Assembly (NCBI GenBank): GCA_937996755.1
Contig: CALKUS010000016.1
Coordinates: 1-43,741 of the forward strand
Length of the DNA stretch: 43,741 bases
DNA from: an uncultured Pseudomonadota bacterium
GTDB taxonomy: Bacteria > Pseudomonadota > Gammaproteobacteria > Xanthomonadales > Ahniellaceae
Direction of reading: 5' to 3'
Shown: positions 17,194-24,361 of the stretch, in pieces
Numbering within the stretch: position 1 is the stretch's first letter
Layout of the letters: each line of letters opens with the position of its first letter
The notes under the pieces: generated by a model
Told to the model about the DNA's origin: nothing
What the model saw: the letters and a program-made list of their open reading frames with translations, nothing else
Databases searched by the model: none
Translations under genes and position numbers: made by a program

Positions 17194-18498
17194 TCAGTCC
17201 TCCTCGCCCGTGACGCCGGGAAGCGTACCGCCCGCGGCCTCGATCAGCATGATCGTCGTGTCGTCGGCGAGCTTCAGGCGACGCAGCTCGCCGAGCAGGC
17301 CGCGCAGGCGCGGGCCCGGCGGCGCGGCCGCATGCCGCTCGAGCAGCGAGCGCACGCCGTCGAGGCCGATCGGTTCGCCGTTGCCGTCGCGCACGTCGGT
17401 CACGCCGTCGCTGAAGAAATAGAGGCTGTCGCTGCCGAGGTCGCACTGCTGCGGCGGGTAGGGCATGCCCGGCAGGATCGCGAGCGGCGGGCCCTCGGCG
17501 ACGAACTCCTCGAAGCGGCCGTCGGCGCGGCGCACGAGCGCGGGCGGGAAGCCCGCGTTCGCCCACTCGACCTGGCGGCTCTTCGGGTCGTAGTAGCCGA
17601 CGACCGCGCACACGAACATGCCGCCCGACACGGTTTCCGCGAGCTCGTCGTTGACGCGCTCCAGCCACGTGCCCGGCGGCAGTCGGTCCTTGCCCGACCA
17701 GCGCAGCAGGCTCGCCGTGCGCACCATCAGCAGGGCGGCGTCGAGGCCCTTGCCCGAAACGTCGCCGATCGCGAACGCGATGCGCCCGTCGGGCAGCTCG
17801 AACGTGTCGTAGAAATCGCCGGAGATCTCGCGCGCCGGCCGGTTCACGCCGAGCACGGGATAGTGGTCGCGACGCCGCTTCGGCAGCAACGAGCGCTGCA
17901 TCTGCCGCGCCAGCTTGAGCTCGCGCTTGATGCGGTTCTGCTCGACCAGCTCCGCGACGAGCGCGGCGTTGCTGATCGCAAGCGCGGTCGGCGCCGCGAG
18001 CAGGCGCAGCATGTCGCGGTCGGCGTCCTCGAACAGGCTGCCGCCGCGCTTGTTCAGCACTTCGAGCACGCCGATCGGGCCACGCGTCGTGGTGAGCGGC
18101 GTGCACAGGACTGAGCGCGTGGTGAAGCCGGTGCGCGCGTCGACCTTCCCGGCGAAATCCGGGTCGGATTGCGCATCGCGCACCATCTGGCAGGTGTTCG
18201 ACTGGATCGTACGGCCGACGATGCCCGTCTCGACCGGCAGGCGCATGCCGCGCACGTCCACCGGGCCCGCGCACGCGCGGCACTCGAGGAACTGCCCGCC
18301 CACGTCGAGCATGAATACCGACGCGGCTTCCGCCTGCATGCAATCGGCGATGCGCGTCACGGCGCGCGCGAGCGTGTGCTCCACGTCGATCGTGACGGCG
18401 AGCGCCTGCGACAGGTCGGCGAGCAGGGTGAGCGCGCGCGAATCGACGCCTGCCTGCGCTTCGCTCGCGCCGACCGCGTCGCGCACGCGAGCGTTCAT
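17194..18498 (-). CDS. GAF-domain PP2C/SpoIIE-type serine phosphatase
   Basis: A 434-residue protein with an N-terminal GAF domain (about residues 25-180, with QAEAASVFMLDVGGQFLEC, VGRTIQSNTCQMVRD and PIGVLEVLNKRGG), a linker helix KRELKLARQMQRSLLPK typical of sensor-linked SpoIIE phosphatases, and a PP2C domain (about 215-430). Metal-binding acidic motifs are ISGDFYD, IGDVSGKGLDAAL, FFSDGVTD and ADDTTIML. It should dephosphorylate the STAS protein two genes downstream when the GAF domain receives a signal, which is unknown. ATG 18498 overlaps the pssA TGA (ATGA). No membrane segment is seen, so it is likely cytosolic. Confidence 0.9.
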   Translation of the reverse strand: MNARVRDAVGASEAQAGVDSRALTLLADLSQALAVTIDVEHTLARAVTRIADCMQAEAASVFMLDVGGQFLECRACAGPVDVRGMRLPVETGIVGRTIQSNTCQMVRDAQSDPDFAGKVDARTGFTTRSVLCTPLTTTRGPIGVLEVLNKRGGSLFEDADRDMLRLLAAPTALAISNAALVAELVEQNRIKRELKLARQMQRSLLPKRRRDHYPVLGVNRPAREISGDFYDTFELPDGRIAFAIGDVSGKGLDAALLMVRTASLLRWSGKDRLPPGTWLERVNDELAETVSGGMFVCAVVGYYDPKSRQVEWANAGFPPALVRRADGRFEEFVAEGPPLAILPGMPYPPQQCDLGSDSLYFFSDGVTDVRDGNGEPIGLDGVRSLLERHAAAPPGPRLRGLLGELRRLKLADDTTIMLIEAAGGTLPGVTGEED

Positions 18499-19262
18499 GG
18501 CGCCGCCACGGCGCGCTTGCGCCGCCGCGAGATCAGCCAGAGCAGCGGACCCGACGCGACGTAGGCCACGCCGATCGCGAGCAGCGCGCGCGCGTTGAAC
18601 ACGACGAGCGACACCATCAGCGCCATCGCGAGCACGATCCACACGAACGGCACGCGCACGTTCGCGGGGCCCGACTTGAAGCTCCAGTAACGCACGCGGC
18701 TCACCATGAGCAGCGCGGCCAGGATGGTGAGCGCGAGCGACGCGAACACGAGGCGGCCGGCATCGATGCCCTGCTGCTCGATCGTCCACACCCAGGCCAT
18801 CAGCAGCCCGGCGGCCGCGGGGCTCGCGAGGCCGAGGAACCAGCGCTTGTCGGCGACGCCGACCTGCGTGTTGAAGCGCGCCAGGCGCAACGCCGCGCAT
18901 GCCGCGTAGAGGAATGCCGCGGCCCAGCCGACCTTGCCCCACAGCGGCCCGTACGTCTTCAGCAGGTCGAGCGACCACGTGTACATCACGAGCGAAGGCG
19001 CGAGGCCGAAGCTCACGAGGTCGGACAGCGAGTCGTACTGGACGCCGAACGCGCTCTGGGTGTTCGTCATGCGCGCGACGCGGCCGTCCACGCCGTCGAG
19101 GACGCCCGCCACGAACACCGCGATGGCGGCATCCACGTAGCGGCCGCCGATCGCCGAGACGATCGCGAAATAGCCCGCGAGCAGGCCGCCCGTCGTGAAC
19201 AGGTTCGGCAGCAGGTAGATGCCGCGGCGGGGCGCGGGCGTGGCGGGCGTGGGATCGTTCAT
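18495..19262 (-). CDS. pssA: CDP-diacylglycerol-serine O-phosphatidyltransferase
   Basis: A 255-residue integral membrane CDP-alcohol phosphotransferase that makes phosphatidylserine, the precursor of phosphatidylethanolamine. The family motif is complete: D56-x2-D59-G60-x2-A63-R64-x8-G73-x3-D77-x3-D81. The opening RRGIYLLPNLFTTGGLLAGYFAIV is typical of type II PssA, and about eight hydrophobic segments follow. I started at ATG 19262 (MNDPTPATPAPRRGIY); further upstream codons give no family sequence. It is the first gene of a coupled run leading into the phosphatase/kinase/STAS module and the Mla transporter. It is divergent from the DUF4124 genes. Confidence 0.92.
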   Translation of the reverse strand: MNDPTPATPAPRRGIYLLPNLFTTGGLLAGYFAIVSAIGGRYVDAAIAVFVAGVLDGVDGRVARMTNTQSAFGVQYDSLSDLVSFGLAPSLVMYTWSLDLLKTYGPLWGKVGWAAAFLYAACAALRLARFNTQVGVADKRWFLGLASPAAAGLLMAWVWTIEQQGIDAGRLVFASLALTILAALLMVSRVRYWSFKSGPANVRVPFVWIVLAMALMVSLVVFNARALLAIGVAYVASGPLLWLISRRRKRAVAAP

Positions 19263-19353
19263 GGTGGGACGCGCGAAGGGCGCCAGTGTACCCGATGGCC
19301 CGGCCGCGACCGGCCGCCCGTTAACCCCGGCGCAACGCCTGTGACATGCGCCC

Positions 19354-19380
19354 TTGTCTGGGCACCGCAAGGGTGATAAT
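19354..19380 (+). promoter_or_regulatory. Candidate promoter for the DUF4124 pair
   Basis: TTGTCT at 19354-19359 and GATAAT at 19375-19380 resemble -35 and -10 boxes. Their spacing is 15 bases, shorter than ideal, though TG just before the -10 could help. The first gene starts 34 bases downstream. Confidence 0.3.
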
Positions 19381-19413
19381 CAGCGTTACAGGCCGCTTTC
19401 GAGGCGCAAAGCC

Positions 19414-19863
19414 ATGAAACTCCGCACGTTTGCCGTCATCGCCCTGGCGCTCGCCGCCTGCGGCGCGCAGGGCGCCGAGAAGTACTACAAGTGGAAGGAC
19501 GAAGGCGGCGCCTGGCACTACACGCGCACGCCGCCGCCCGCCGGCGCGCAGTCGGAGAACGTCGAGGTCCACGGTGCGCCGCCCTCGAGCGGCGCCGCGA
19601 CGCCGGCGGCGACGACCGAGTCCGCGTCGCCGGCGGCCGGCGGCACGGCCACCAATACGGTCGCGAGCGGCGCGTCGATGCCGAGTGATGCCACGCGCAA
19701 GGCGCAGTGCGAGCAGGCACGCGCGCTGCAGGCGACACTGAACGACAACCAGTTCGTCGCGGTCGACCGCGACAACGACGGCAACCCCGAGCTGCTGAGC
19801 GAGGAGGAGAAGCGTCGCGAGGCGGAGCGCGTCGCCCTGGCCGTGAAGCTCGCCTGCGAGTGA
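19414..19863 (+). CDS. DUF4124-domain secreted protein 1
   Basis: A 149-residue exported protein. The signal peptide MKLRTFAVIALALAACGAQGA precedes a DUF4124 domain (EKYYKWKDEGGAWHYTRTPP) of about 30 residues. A low-complexity Ala/Ser/Thr/Gly linker follows (about 55-95), then a charged helical C-terminus with two Cys residues (CEQARALQATL and a final CE). I rejected the in-frame ATG at 19354 because it adds residues ahead of a clear signal peptide. The Cys at residue 16 sits in ALAACG, so lipidation is possible, but AGA cleavage seems as likely. DUF4124 proteins have no assigned reaction; the domain is common in gammaproteobacteria. Confidence 0.8.
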   Translation: MKLRTFAVIALALAACGAQGAEKYYKWKDEGGAWHYTRTPPPAGAQSENVEVHGAPPSSGAATPAATTESASPAAGGTATNTVASGASMPSDATRKAQCEQARALQATLNDNQFVAVDRDNDGNPELLSEEEKRREAERVALAVKLACE

Positions 19864-20153
19864 GCCGTCGCGCGGTCGCGGTCGCGCTGCTCATCGCCGC
19901 GCTGGTCGCGGCCTGGGCCTGGTGGCGCTACGCGCCGGCGACGCTGCCGGGCTTCGCGCAGCGCAGCCTGCCCGCCTCGCCGTCTGCACGCCCCGCGAAT
20001 CCGCCGCTCTACAAGTGGCGTGATGCGCGCGGGCAGTGGCACGTGACCGACGTGCCGCCGACCGATCGCGCGTACGAAACCGTCGTCGTCGACCCGCACG
20101 TCAACGAGGTGCCGTCGATCCTGAAGAAACCCGACGGCGAAGCAGACGACTAG
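19860..20153 (+). CDS. DUF4124-domain protein 2, membrane-anchored
   Basis: A 97-residue protein starting at GTG 19860, which overlaps the previous stop (GTGA). An N-terminal hydrophobic segment (AVAVALLIAALVAAWAWW) acts as an anchor or signal, followed by a short proline-rich linker and a DUF4124 core, PLYKWRDARGQWHVTDVPP. A second gene of the same domain family directly behind the first suggests tandem duplication followed by divergence. Its stop overlaps the stop of the convergent EamA gene by 4 bases. Confidence 0.75.
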   Translation: MSRRAVAVALLIAALVAAWAWWRYAPATLPGFAQRSLPASPSARPANPPLYKWRDARGQWHVTDVPPTDRAYETVVVDPHVNEVPSILKKPDGEADD

Positions 20154-21010
20154 CGCAGCATCGCCACGACGCCGCCCAGCGTCAGCGCGACACCGGCGAG
20201 GCGCCGTCGCGTCAACGGCTCGCGCAGCAGCAGCCAGGCCAGCAGCACGATGAACGCCGAGGCGGTCTCGTTGAGGATCGCCGCCACCGACGCGTCCGTG
20301 TACTTGTAGCCGGCGAGCCAGAGCAGCATCGACACGAGCTGGCCCACGAACGCCGCGGCGAGCAGCATGAGCCAGCCGCGCGCGTCGAACGTGCCCGGCG
20401 CGCCGCGATCGCGACGCCACCAGGCGAGCGCGGCCATCAGCAGGACGCCGCCGCCCAGGCGCACGGCAGCAACCCACAGCACGTCGTTGCGCTCCAGCAC
20501 GCGCTTCACGAGGACGATCGCCGTCGCCATGAGCAGCACGGCCAGCGCTCCGTAGGCGAAGCCGCGGCCGAAGCGACGCGTCCCTGCGCCGGGTGCTGGC
20601 GGATGCACGACGACCACGCCCGCGCTCACGAGCGCGAAACCCGCGACCTGCATCCCGGTCAGCCGCTCGCCGAGGAACAGGTAGGAAAGCGCGATCACGA
20701 ACGGCGAGAACAGGTTGCCGATCACGCCCATGCGCCCGGCGCCCAGCTCGTTCAGGGCGCGGAAGTAGAGCGTGTCGGCGAGCGCGATGCCCACGGCGCC
20801 GGACACGACGGCGATCGCCGCGTCGGTCGCGCCGAGCTGCGGCGCGATGCCGCGCCACGCGAGCACCGGCAGCAGCATCGCGAGCACGACGACGTTCTTG
20901 CGCAGGTTCAGCGCGAGCGGGTCGATGCGCCGCCCGAGGCGCGCGTACAGGATCACGCCGAACGCCCAGGCCAGCGCGCTCGCCAGCGAGAACAGCTCCC
21001 CCTTGCCCAT
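20150..21010 (-). CDS. EamA/DMT family transporter
   Basis: A 286-residue membrane protein of the drug/metabolite transporter superfamily, made of two EamA repeats of about five helices each. The first half begins MGKGELFSLASALAWAFGVILYAR and contains NLFSPFVIALSYLFLGERLT. The second contains LLWLAGYKYTDASVAAILNETASAFIVLLAWLLLREPLT. The repeated E-R/P-L-T ending of helices 4 and 9 is the usual family mark. The substrate cannot be told from sequence. It is divergent from the ThrE-like gene, with only 18 bases between the two starts. Confidence 0.88.
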   Translation of the reverse strand: MGKGELFSLASALAWAFGVILYARLGRRIDPLALNLRKNVVVLAMLLPVLAWRGIAPQLGATDAAIAVVSGAVGIALADTLYFRALNELGAGRMGVIGNLFSPFVIALSYLFLGERLTGMQVAGFALVSAGVVVVHPPAPGAGTRRFGRGFAYGALAVLLMATAIVLVKRVLERNDVLWVAAVRLGGGVLLMAALAWWRRDRGAPGTFDARGWLMLLAAAFVGQLVSMLLWLAGYKYTDASVAAILNETASAFIVLLAWLLLREPLTRRRLAGVALTLGGVVAMLR

Positions 21011-21028
21011 GCGCCCGCACGCTACGCT

Positions 21029-22291
21029 ATGGCGACCATGTCGACAAACCGCCTCTCCGGCGCCGCGTTCGAGCAACGCGTGCGCTTCATCTGCCTGCTC
21101 GCGAGCCGGCTGCACCAGTACGGCACGGCGGCACAGCGCCTGGAGATCGCGGTCGACAACGTCGCGCAGCGCGTCGGCCTGCAGGCCGTGATCTGGTCGA
21201 ACCCGACCGGCATCCTGCTGTCGTTCGCGGACGCGGCCGATGGCGAGGACGCGTTGCCGCGCGTCACGCAGATCGTGCGGCTCGACCCGGGCGACAACGA
21301 CCTCCGCCGCCTGTCGATCGTCGACAGCATCGCCGAGGGCGTCACGAACGGGTCCATCGACCTCGCCGAGGGCTATCGCCAGCTGCGCCGGCTTGCGCCG
21401 GACCGGCGCCGGAAGCGCGGCGAGCTCCTGTACGCGCTTGCGCACGGCGTCGCGGCCGGCACGGTCGCGCTGTTGCTGAAGTCCGGCTGGAACGAAGCCG
21501 GCGCCGCGGCCGCGATCGGTGCCGTCGTCGGCCTGCTCGGCTTTGCGCTGCGTGCGCGGCCGCAGCTGAAGCCCGGCTTCGAGGCGATCGCCGGCGTCGT
21601 GGCCGCGGTGCTCGCCGCGCTGGTCAACGAATTCGTGCTGCCGATCGCGACCGCGCCGGTCGTGCTGTCGAGCGTGATCGTGCTGCTGCCCGGCCTGTCG
21701 CTCACGACCGCCGTGAACGAGCTCGCGAACCAGCACCTCGTGTCCGGCACGTCCCGCTTCGCGGGCGCGATGGCGTCGCTGCTGAAGCTGGGCTTCGGGA
21801 CCGCGGCCGGCATCCACGTCGCGCGGTTGTTCGGCTACGACGCGCTGCCGGCCGTCCCCGTGCCCGTGCCGCTGTGGGCCGAATGGCTCGCGCTCGCGAT
21901 CGGCAGCTTCAACTTCGCGGTACTGTTCCGCTGCGCCGCGCGCGACTACCCGCTCGCGATGGCGTCCGTCTGGCTCGGCTACCTCACGACGCGTTTCGCC
22001 GGCTCGCAGTTCGGCGGCGAGTTCGGCGTGTTCTTCGCGGCGCTCGTGGTGGGCACGTTCGCGAACATCTACGCACGCTGGCGCAACCGCCCGGGCGCGC
22101 TCGTGCGCGTACCCGGCATCATCCTGCTGGTGCCGGGCAGCGTCGGCTTCCGCAGCTTTTCCTTCGTCTTCGCGCGCGACGTGTACCTCGGCCTCGATAC
22201 GGCGTTCACGCTCGTCGCGCTGCTGATCTCGCTGGTGGCGGGGCTGCTGTTCGCCAATGTGCTGATTACCCCGAGAAGGACTCTGTCCTAG
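21029..22291 (+). CDS. ThrE-like threonine/serine exporter family protein
   Basis: A 420-residue membrane protein. The N-terminal soluble part (about 1-125, with LLASRLHQYGTAAQRLEIAVDNVAQRVGL) and the first set of helices match the ThrE/DUF1212 domain; the C-terminal part matches ThrE_2. About ten hydrophobic segments are seen. Conserved features include LLPGLSLTTAVNELANQHLVSGTSR in the middle and PGIILLVPGSVGFRSF near the end. Family members export threonine and serine. The start could be ATG 21029 or ATG 21038 (MATMS); no strong ribosome binding site decides. The full-length fused form is typical of proteobacteria, while some bacteria split the two domains. Confidence 0.85.
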   Translation: MATMSTNRLSGAAFEQRVRFICLLASRLHQYGTAAQRLEIAVDNVAQRVGLQAVIWSNPTGILLSFADAADGEDALPRVTQIVRLDPGDNDLRRLSIVDSIAEGVTNGSIDLAEGYRQLRRLAPDRRRKRGELLYALAHGVAAGTVALLLKSGWNEAGAAAAIGAVVGLLGFALRARPQLKPGFEAIAGVVAAVLAALVNEFVLPIATAPVVLSSVIVLLPGLSLTTAVNELANQHLVSGTSRFAGAMASLLKLGFGTAAGIHVARLFGYDALPAVPVPVPLWAEWLALAIGSFNFAVLFRCAARDYPLAMASVWLGYLTTRFAGSQFGGEFGVFFAALVVGTFANIYARWRNRPGALVRVPGIILLVPGSVGFRSFSFVFARDVYLGLDTAFTLVALLISLVAGLLFANVLITPRRTLS

Positions 22292-22312
22292 GGCGAGGGG
22301 GTAGAGGTCCTG

Positions 22313-22803
22313 TTCGAAGCGAATCCAAGCTTTCGCACCCTCACGCGTCCATGCGAAGCGGGGTGCAGATGGAAGTCCTCGAGGCGACCGTGCTGGTCGC
22401 GAGGCATTCACAGGGAGGATTCAGTGGGAGGGACGAAAGTCCCGAATGGCGAGTGTTCGCGGTGTACTCGCAAGCACGGCAGATCGGCTGATCGAAGCGG
22501 CTCTGGATACCCCGAGTTTCGCGACGCCCTGTCGCACTTGCGCGCAGGATCCGGAAACTGCGCCGGCTGCGTGGGAACCATCTGCCACGCGTCGAGTTTC
22601 CCCGGGTGGCGCGCCGTTCGGGACTCTCGTCCCTCCCACTGAATCCTCCCTGCAAACAGGCGATGCGAGTCCGGGGTCGTCGAGGTGTTCCGGCTGCACC
22701 CCGCTCCGCACGAGTGCTCGAAGGCGCGAAGGCCTGCGTCGCTTCGAACCAGACTCGTACAGCCGCCTTTCGAAGCGGGCCTTGTACAGCCCGCTTTCGA
22801 AGC
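22313..22803. repeat. Composite nested palindromic element, copy B
   Basis: This is the second copy of the element at 11696-12117, lying between the ThrE-like gene and the H-NS gene. The inner 38-bp arms are at 22414-22451 and 22612-22649, with two mismatches. The middle pair is around ATGCGAAGCGGGGTGCAG near 22350 and CTGCACCCCGCTCCGCA near 22694. The outer TTCGAAGCG-type ends are present. The centre has CGGCAGATCGGCTGATCGAAGCGG-like sequence (22477-22500), the reverse complement of 11900-11923 in copy A. At the right end a GTACAGC-TTTCGAAGC unit is repeated twice. No credible gene is present. Confidence 0.85.
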
Positions 22804-22814
22804 CAGCCCGAAAA

Positions 22815-23192
22815 CTACTTGATCAGCAGGTCTTCGGCCGACTTCCCGGACGCGAGCAGGTCCGCGAACCAGCGCGGCTGCTTGCCGCGGCCGGCCCAGG
22901 TCTGCGAGGCATCGCCGGGGTTGCGGTACTTCGGCTTGACCGTGAAGCCGCCCTTCGGGCCCGGCTTCGTGCTGCGCGTGCGCGCCTTCGCCGGTGCTTC
23001 GCCGCCGGCGCGCGACCCGAAGACGTCGGATACGGTGAGGCCTTCGGCCTTCAGGATCGCCATGATCTTCGTGCGGGCGCGGTCGACGCGCTTCGTCGTC
23101 AGCTCGAGCTTGCGCCGGTTGGCCTTGTCGATCAGGGCTTCGAGTTGCGCGGGCGTGTAGCCACGCAGGTCGGGGGTCGAGCTCCGGGGCAC
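22815..23192 (-). CDS. H-NS family nucleoid protein
   Basis: A 125-residue histone-like protein. The N-terminal half (about 12-60) is a charged helix for oligomerisation. A Lys/Arg/Pro linker follows, then the C-terminal DNA-binding domain with K88-Y-R-N-P92 and T98-W-A-G-R-G-K-Q-P-R-W108, the H-NS AT-hook-like loop. Such proteins silence AT-rich, often foreign, DNA. The gene starts at ATG 23192 and is monocistronic, placed against palindromic repeat copy B. It is a Xanthomonadales/beta-type H-NS rather than an enterobacterial one, judged from the short N-terminus. Confidence 0.9.
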   Translation of the reverse strand: MPRSSTPDLRGYTPAQLEALIDKANRRKLELTTKRVDRARTKIMAILKAEGLTVSDVFGSRAGGEAPAKARTRSTKPGPKGGFTVKPKYRNPGDASQTWAGRGKQPRWFADLLASGKSAEDLLIK

Positions 23193-23389
23193 GTCGGTCT
23201 CCGTGTGGTCGTTGCGACGGGCATTGCGCGGTTGCCGGCGAGTGTAGCGAACCCATCGGGGATTGGCGCAGCACGCCCGGCGCGGCCGCGGCGCGACGAT
23301 CCGGCCCGCCCCGGTGTTGCCGGACGCCCGAATCGGTTAACTTGTCCCGATCGCTGGTAGGGGAATCCGGCACCCGGTGGACTGAAGGC

Positions 23390-24256
23390 ATGGGCCTGCT
23401 CGACGATCTCGAACAGGAAGCGCAGCGTCGCAAGGCCACGCTCGACGAAGCCGAGCGGGCGAAAGCCGAGCGCGAGGGCGTCTACAAGACGCAGCTCGAG
23501 CCCGGCCTGCAGAAGCTGTACGAATACCTGTCCAAGCTGACCACGAACCTCGGCTTCCTGAAGCCGAAGATCGCCGTGCGCCACGAAATCGCCAGCTACG
23601 GCACGCTCGTCGCGTACTACGAGCACGAATACGAGCTGCGCCTGAACCAGATCTCGCCGAGCTCGAAGGAGCTCGTGCTGAACTTCAACGCGCTCGTCGC
23701 GAGCGACGAGTGCCCGTCCGTCGAAGTACAGGGCGGCCTCAAGGTGAAGGCGCTCAACGCCATCTTCCAGAAGTACCGCCTCGGCAACCTGGGCGACGTG
23801 AAGAAGGACGACATGGGCGAGCCGGTGTCGGGCACGTTCAGGGCGCGCGGCAAGGTGCCGCTGGCGGTCGTCGTCGCGGCCGATGCGGATTCGGGCATGG
23901 TGCGCATGTCGTTCACGAATTTCGATTCGCTCGGCGTGCTCGCGAAGGCGTGCGCGCCGGCGCAGTTCAACGAGGCGCTGTTCGACGAGGTCGGCCGCTT
24001 CCTCGCGCGCGAGTCTTCGAACCTGTTCCGCGAGGCGCTTTCGGACGATTACCGCAAGCAGCTGCAGCAGAAGGTGCAGCAGGAAAACCTGAAGCGGAAG
24101 TGGGAATCGAAGATCGCCCAGCAGCAGAAGGACGAGCTCGAGAAGATGAAGCGCGAGCAGAGCCTGAAAGGCCGCCTCGACCGCGCGGTCGAGGGCGTCA
24201 AGGGCAAGGCGCCGTCGATCCTCGACAAGGTGAAAGGCATCTTCAAGAAGACCTGA
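23390..24256 (+). CDS. Conserved coiled-coil protein of unknown function
   Basis: I do not recognise the family. The 288-residue product starts at ATG 23390 (MGLLDDLEQEAQRRK), preceded by GAAGG. The N-terminal 45 residues and the segment of about 215-265 (rich in Q, K, E and R) are strong coiled-coil candidates. The middle, about 60-210, looks globular with alternating strands (for example YGTLVAYYEHEYELRLNQI and VPLAVVVAADADSGMVRMSF). No signal peptide or membrane helix is seen, so it is probably cytosolic. The C-terminus is basic, ending GIFKKT. It is divergent from H-NS and convergent with proS, with no operon partner. Confidence 0.78.
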   Translation: MGLLDDLEQEAQRRKATLDEAERAKAEREGVYKTQLEPGLQKLYEYLSKLTTNLGFLKPKIAVRHEIASYGTLVAYYEHEYELRLNQISPSSKELVLNFNALVASDECPSVEVQGGLKVKALNAIFQKYRLGNLGDVKKDDMGEPVSGTFRARGKVPLAVVVAADADSGMVRMSFTNFDSLGVLAKACAPAQFNEALFDEVGRFLARESSNLFREALSDDYRKQLQQKVQQENLKRKWESKIAQQQKDELEKMKREQSLKGRLDRAVEGVKGKAPSILDKVKGIFKKT

Positions 24257-24268
24257 CCGCGCTGCGCG

Positions 24269-24360
24269 CGGCCGGAAGACGGAAACCGTGGGACGGAAGA
24301 CGCGGTCGGGGTCGACGCGGGCTCCGTGGCGTTTTCCGTCTCCCGTCTTCCGTTTTCCGG
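24269..24360. repeat. Inverted pair of ACGGAAG-type 7-bp repeat arrays (copy 3)
   Basis: The left arm has the heptads ACGGAAA, CCGTGGG, ACGGAAG; the right arm has CGTTTTC, CGTCTCC, CGTCTTC, CGTTTTC. It fills the convergent gap between the coiled-coil gene and proS and ends at the proS stop, so it may act as a bidirectional transcript end. Confidence 0.8.
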
Positions 24361-24361
24361 A

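Noticed and set aside
19354..19413. Upstream ATG at 19354 as the start of the first DUF4124 protein
   Set aside because: It would put 20 charged residues before an evident signal peptide, and the site overlaps the candidate -35 box.
22341..22711. Small open frames in palindromic element B (strings such as GGFSGRDESPE and LSSLPLNPPCE)
   Set aside because: They are translated repeat arms, the same strings as in element A.
8783..24360. CRISPR array as an explanation for the repeated ACGGAAG segments
   Set aside because: Units are 7 bp with no spacers of constant length, and arms are inverted, not direct repeats; no cas genes are present.
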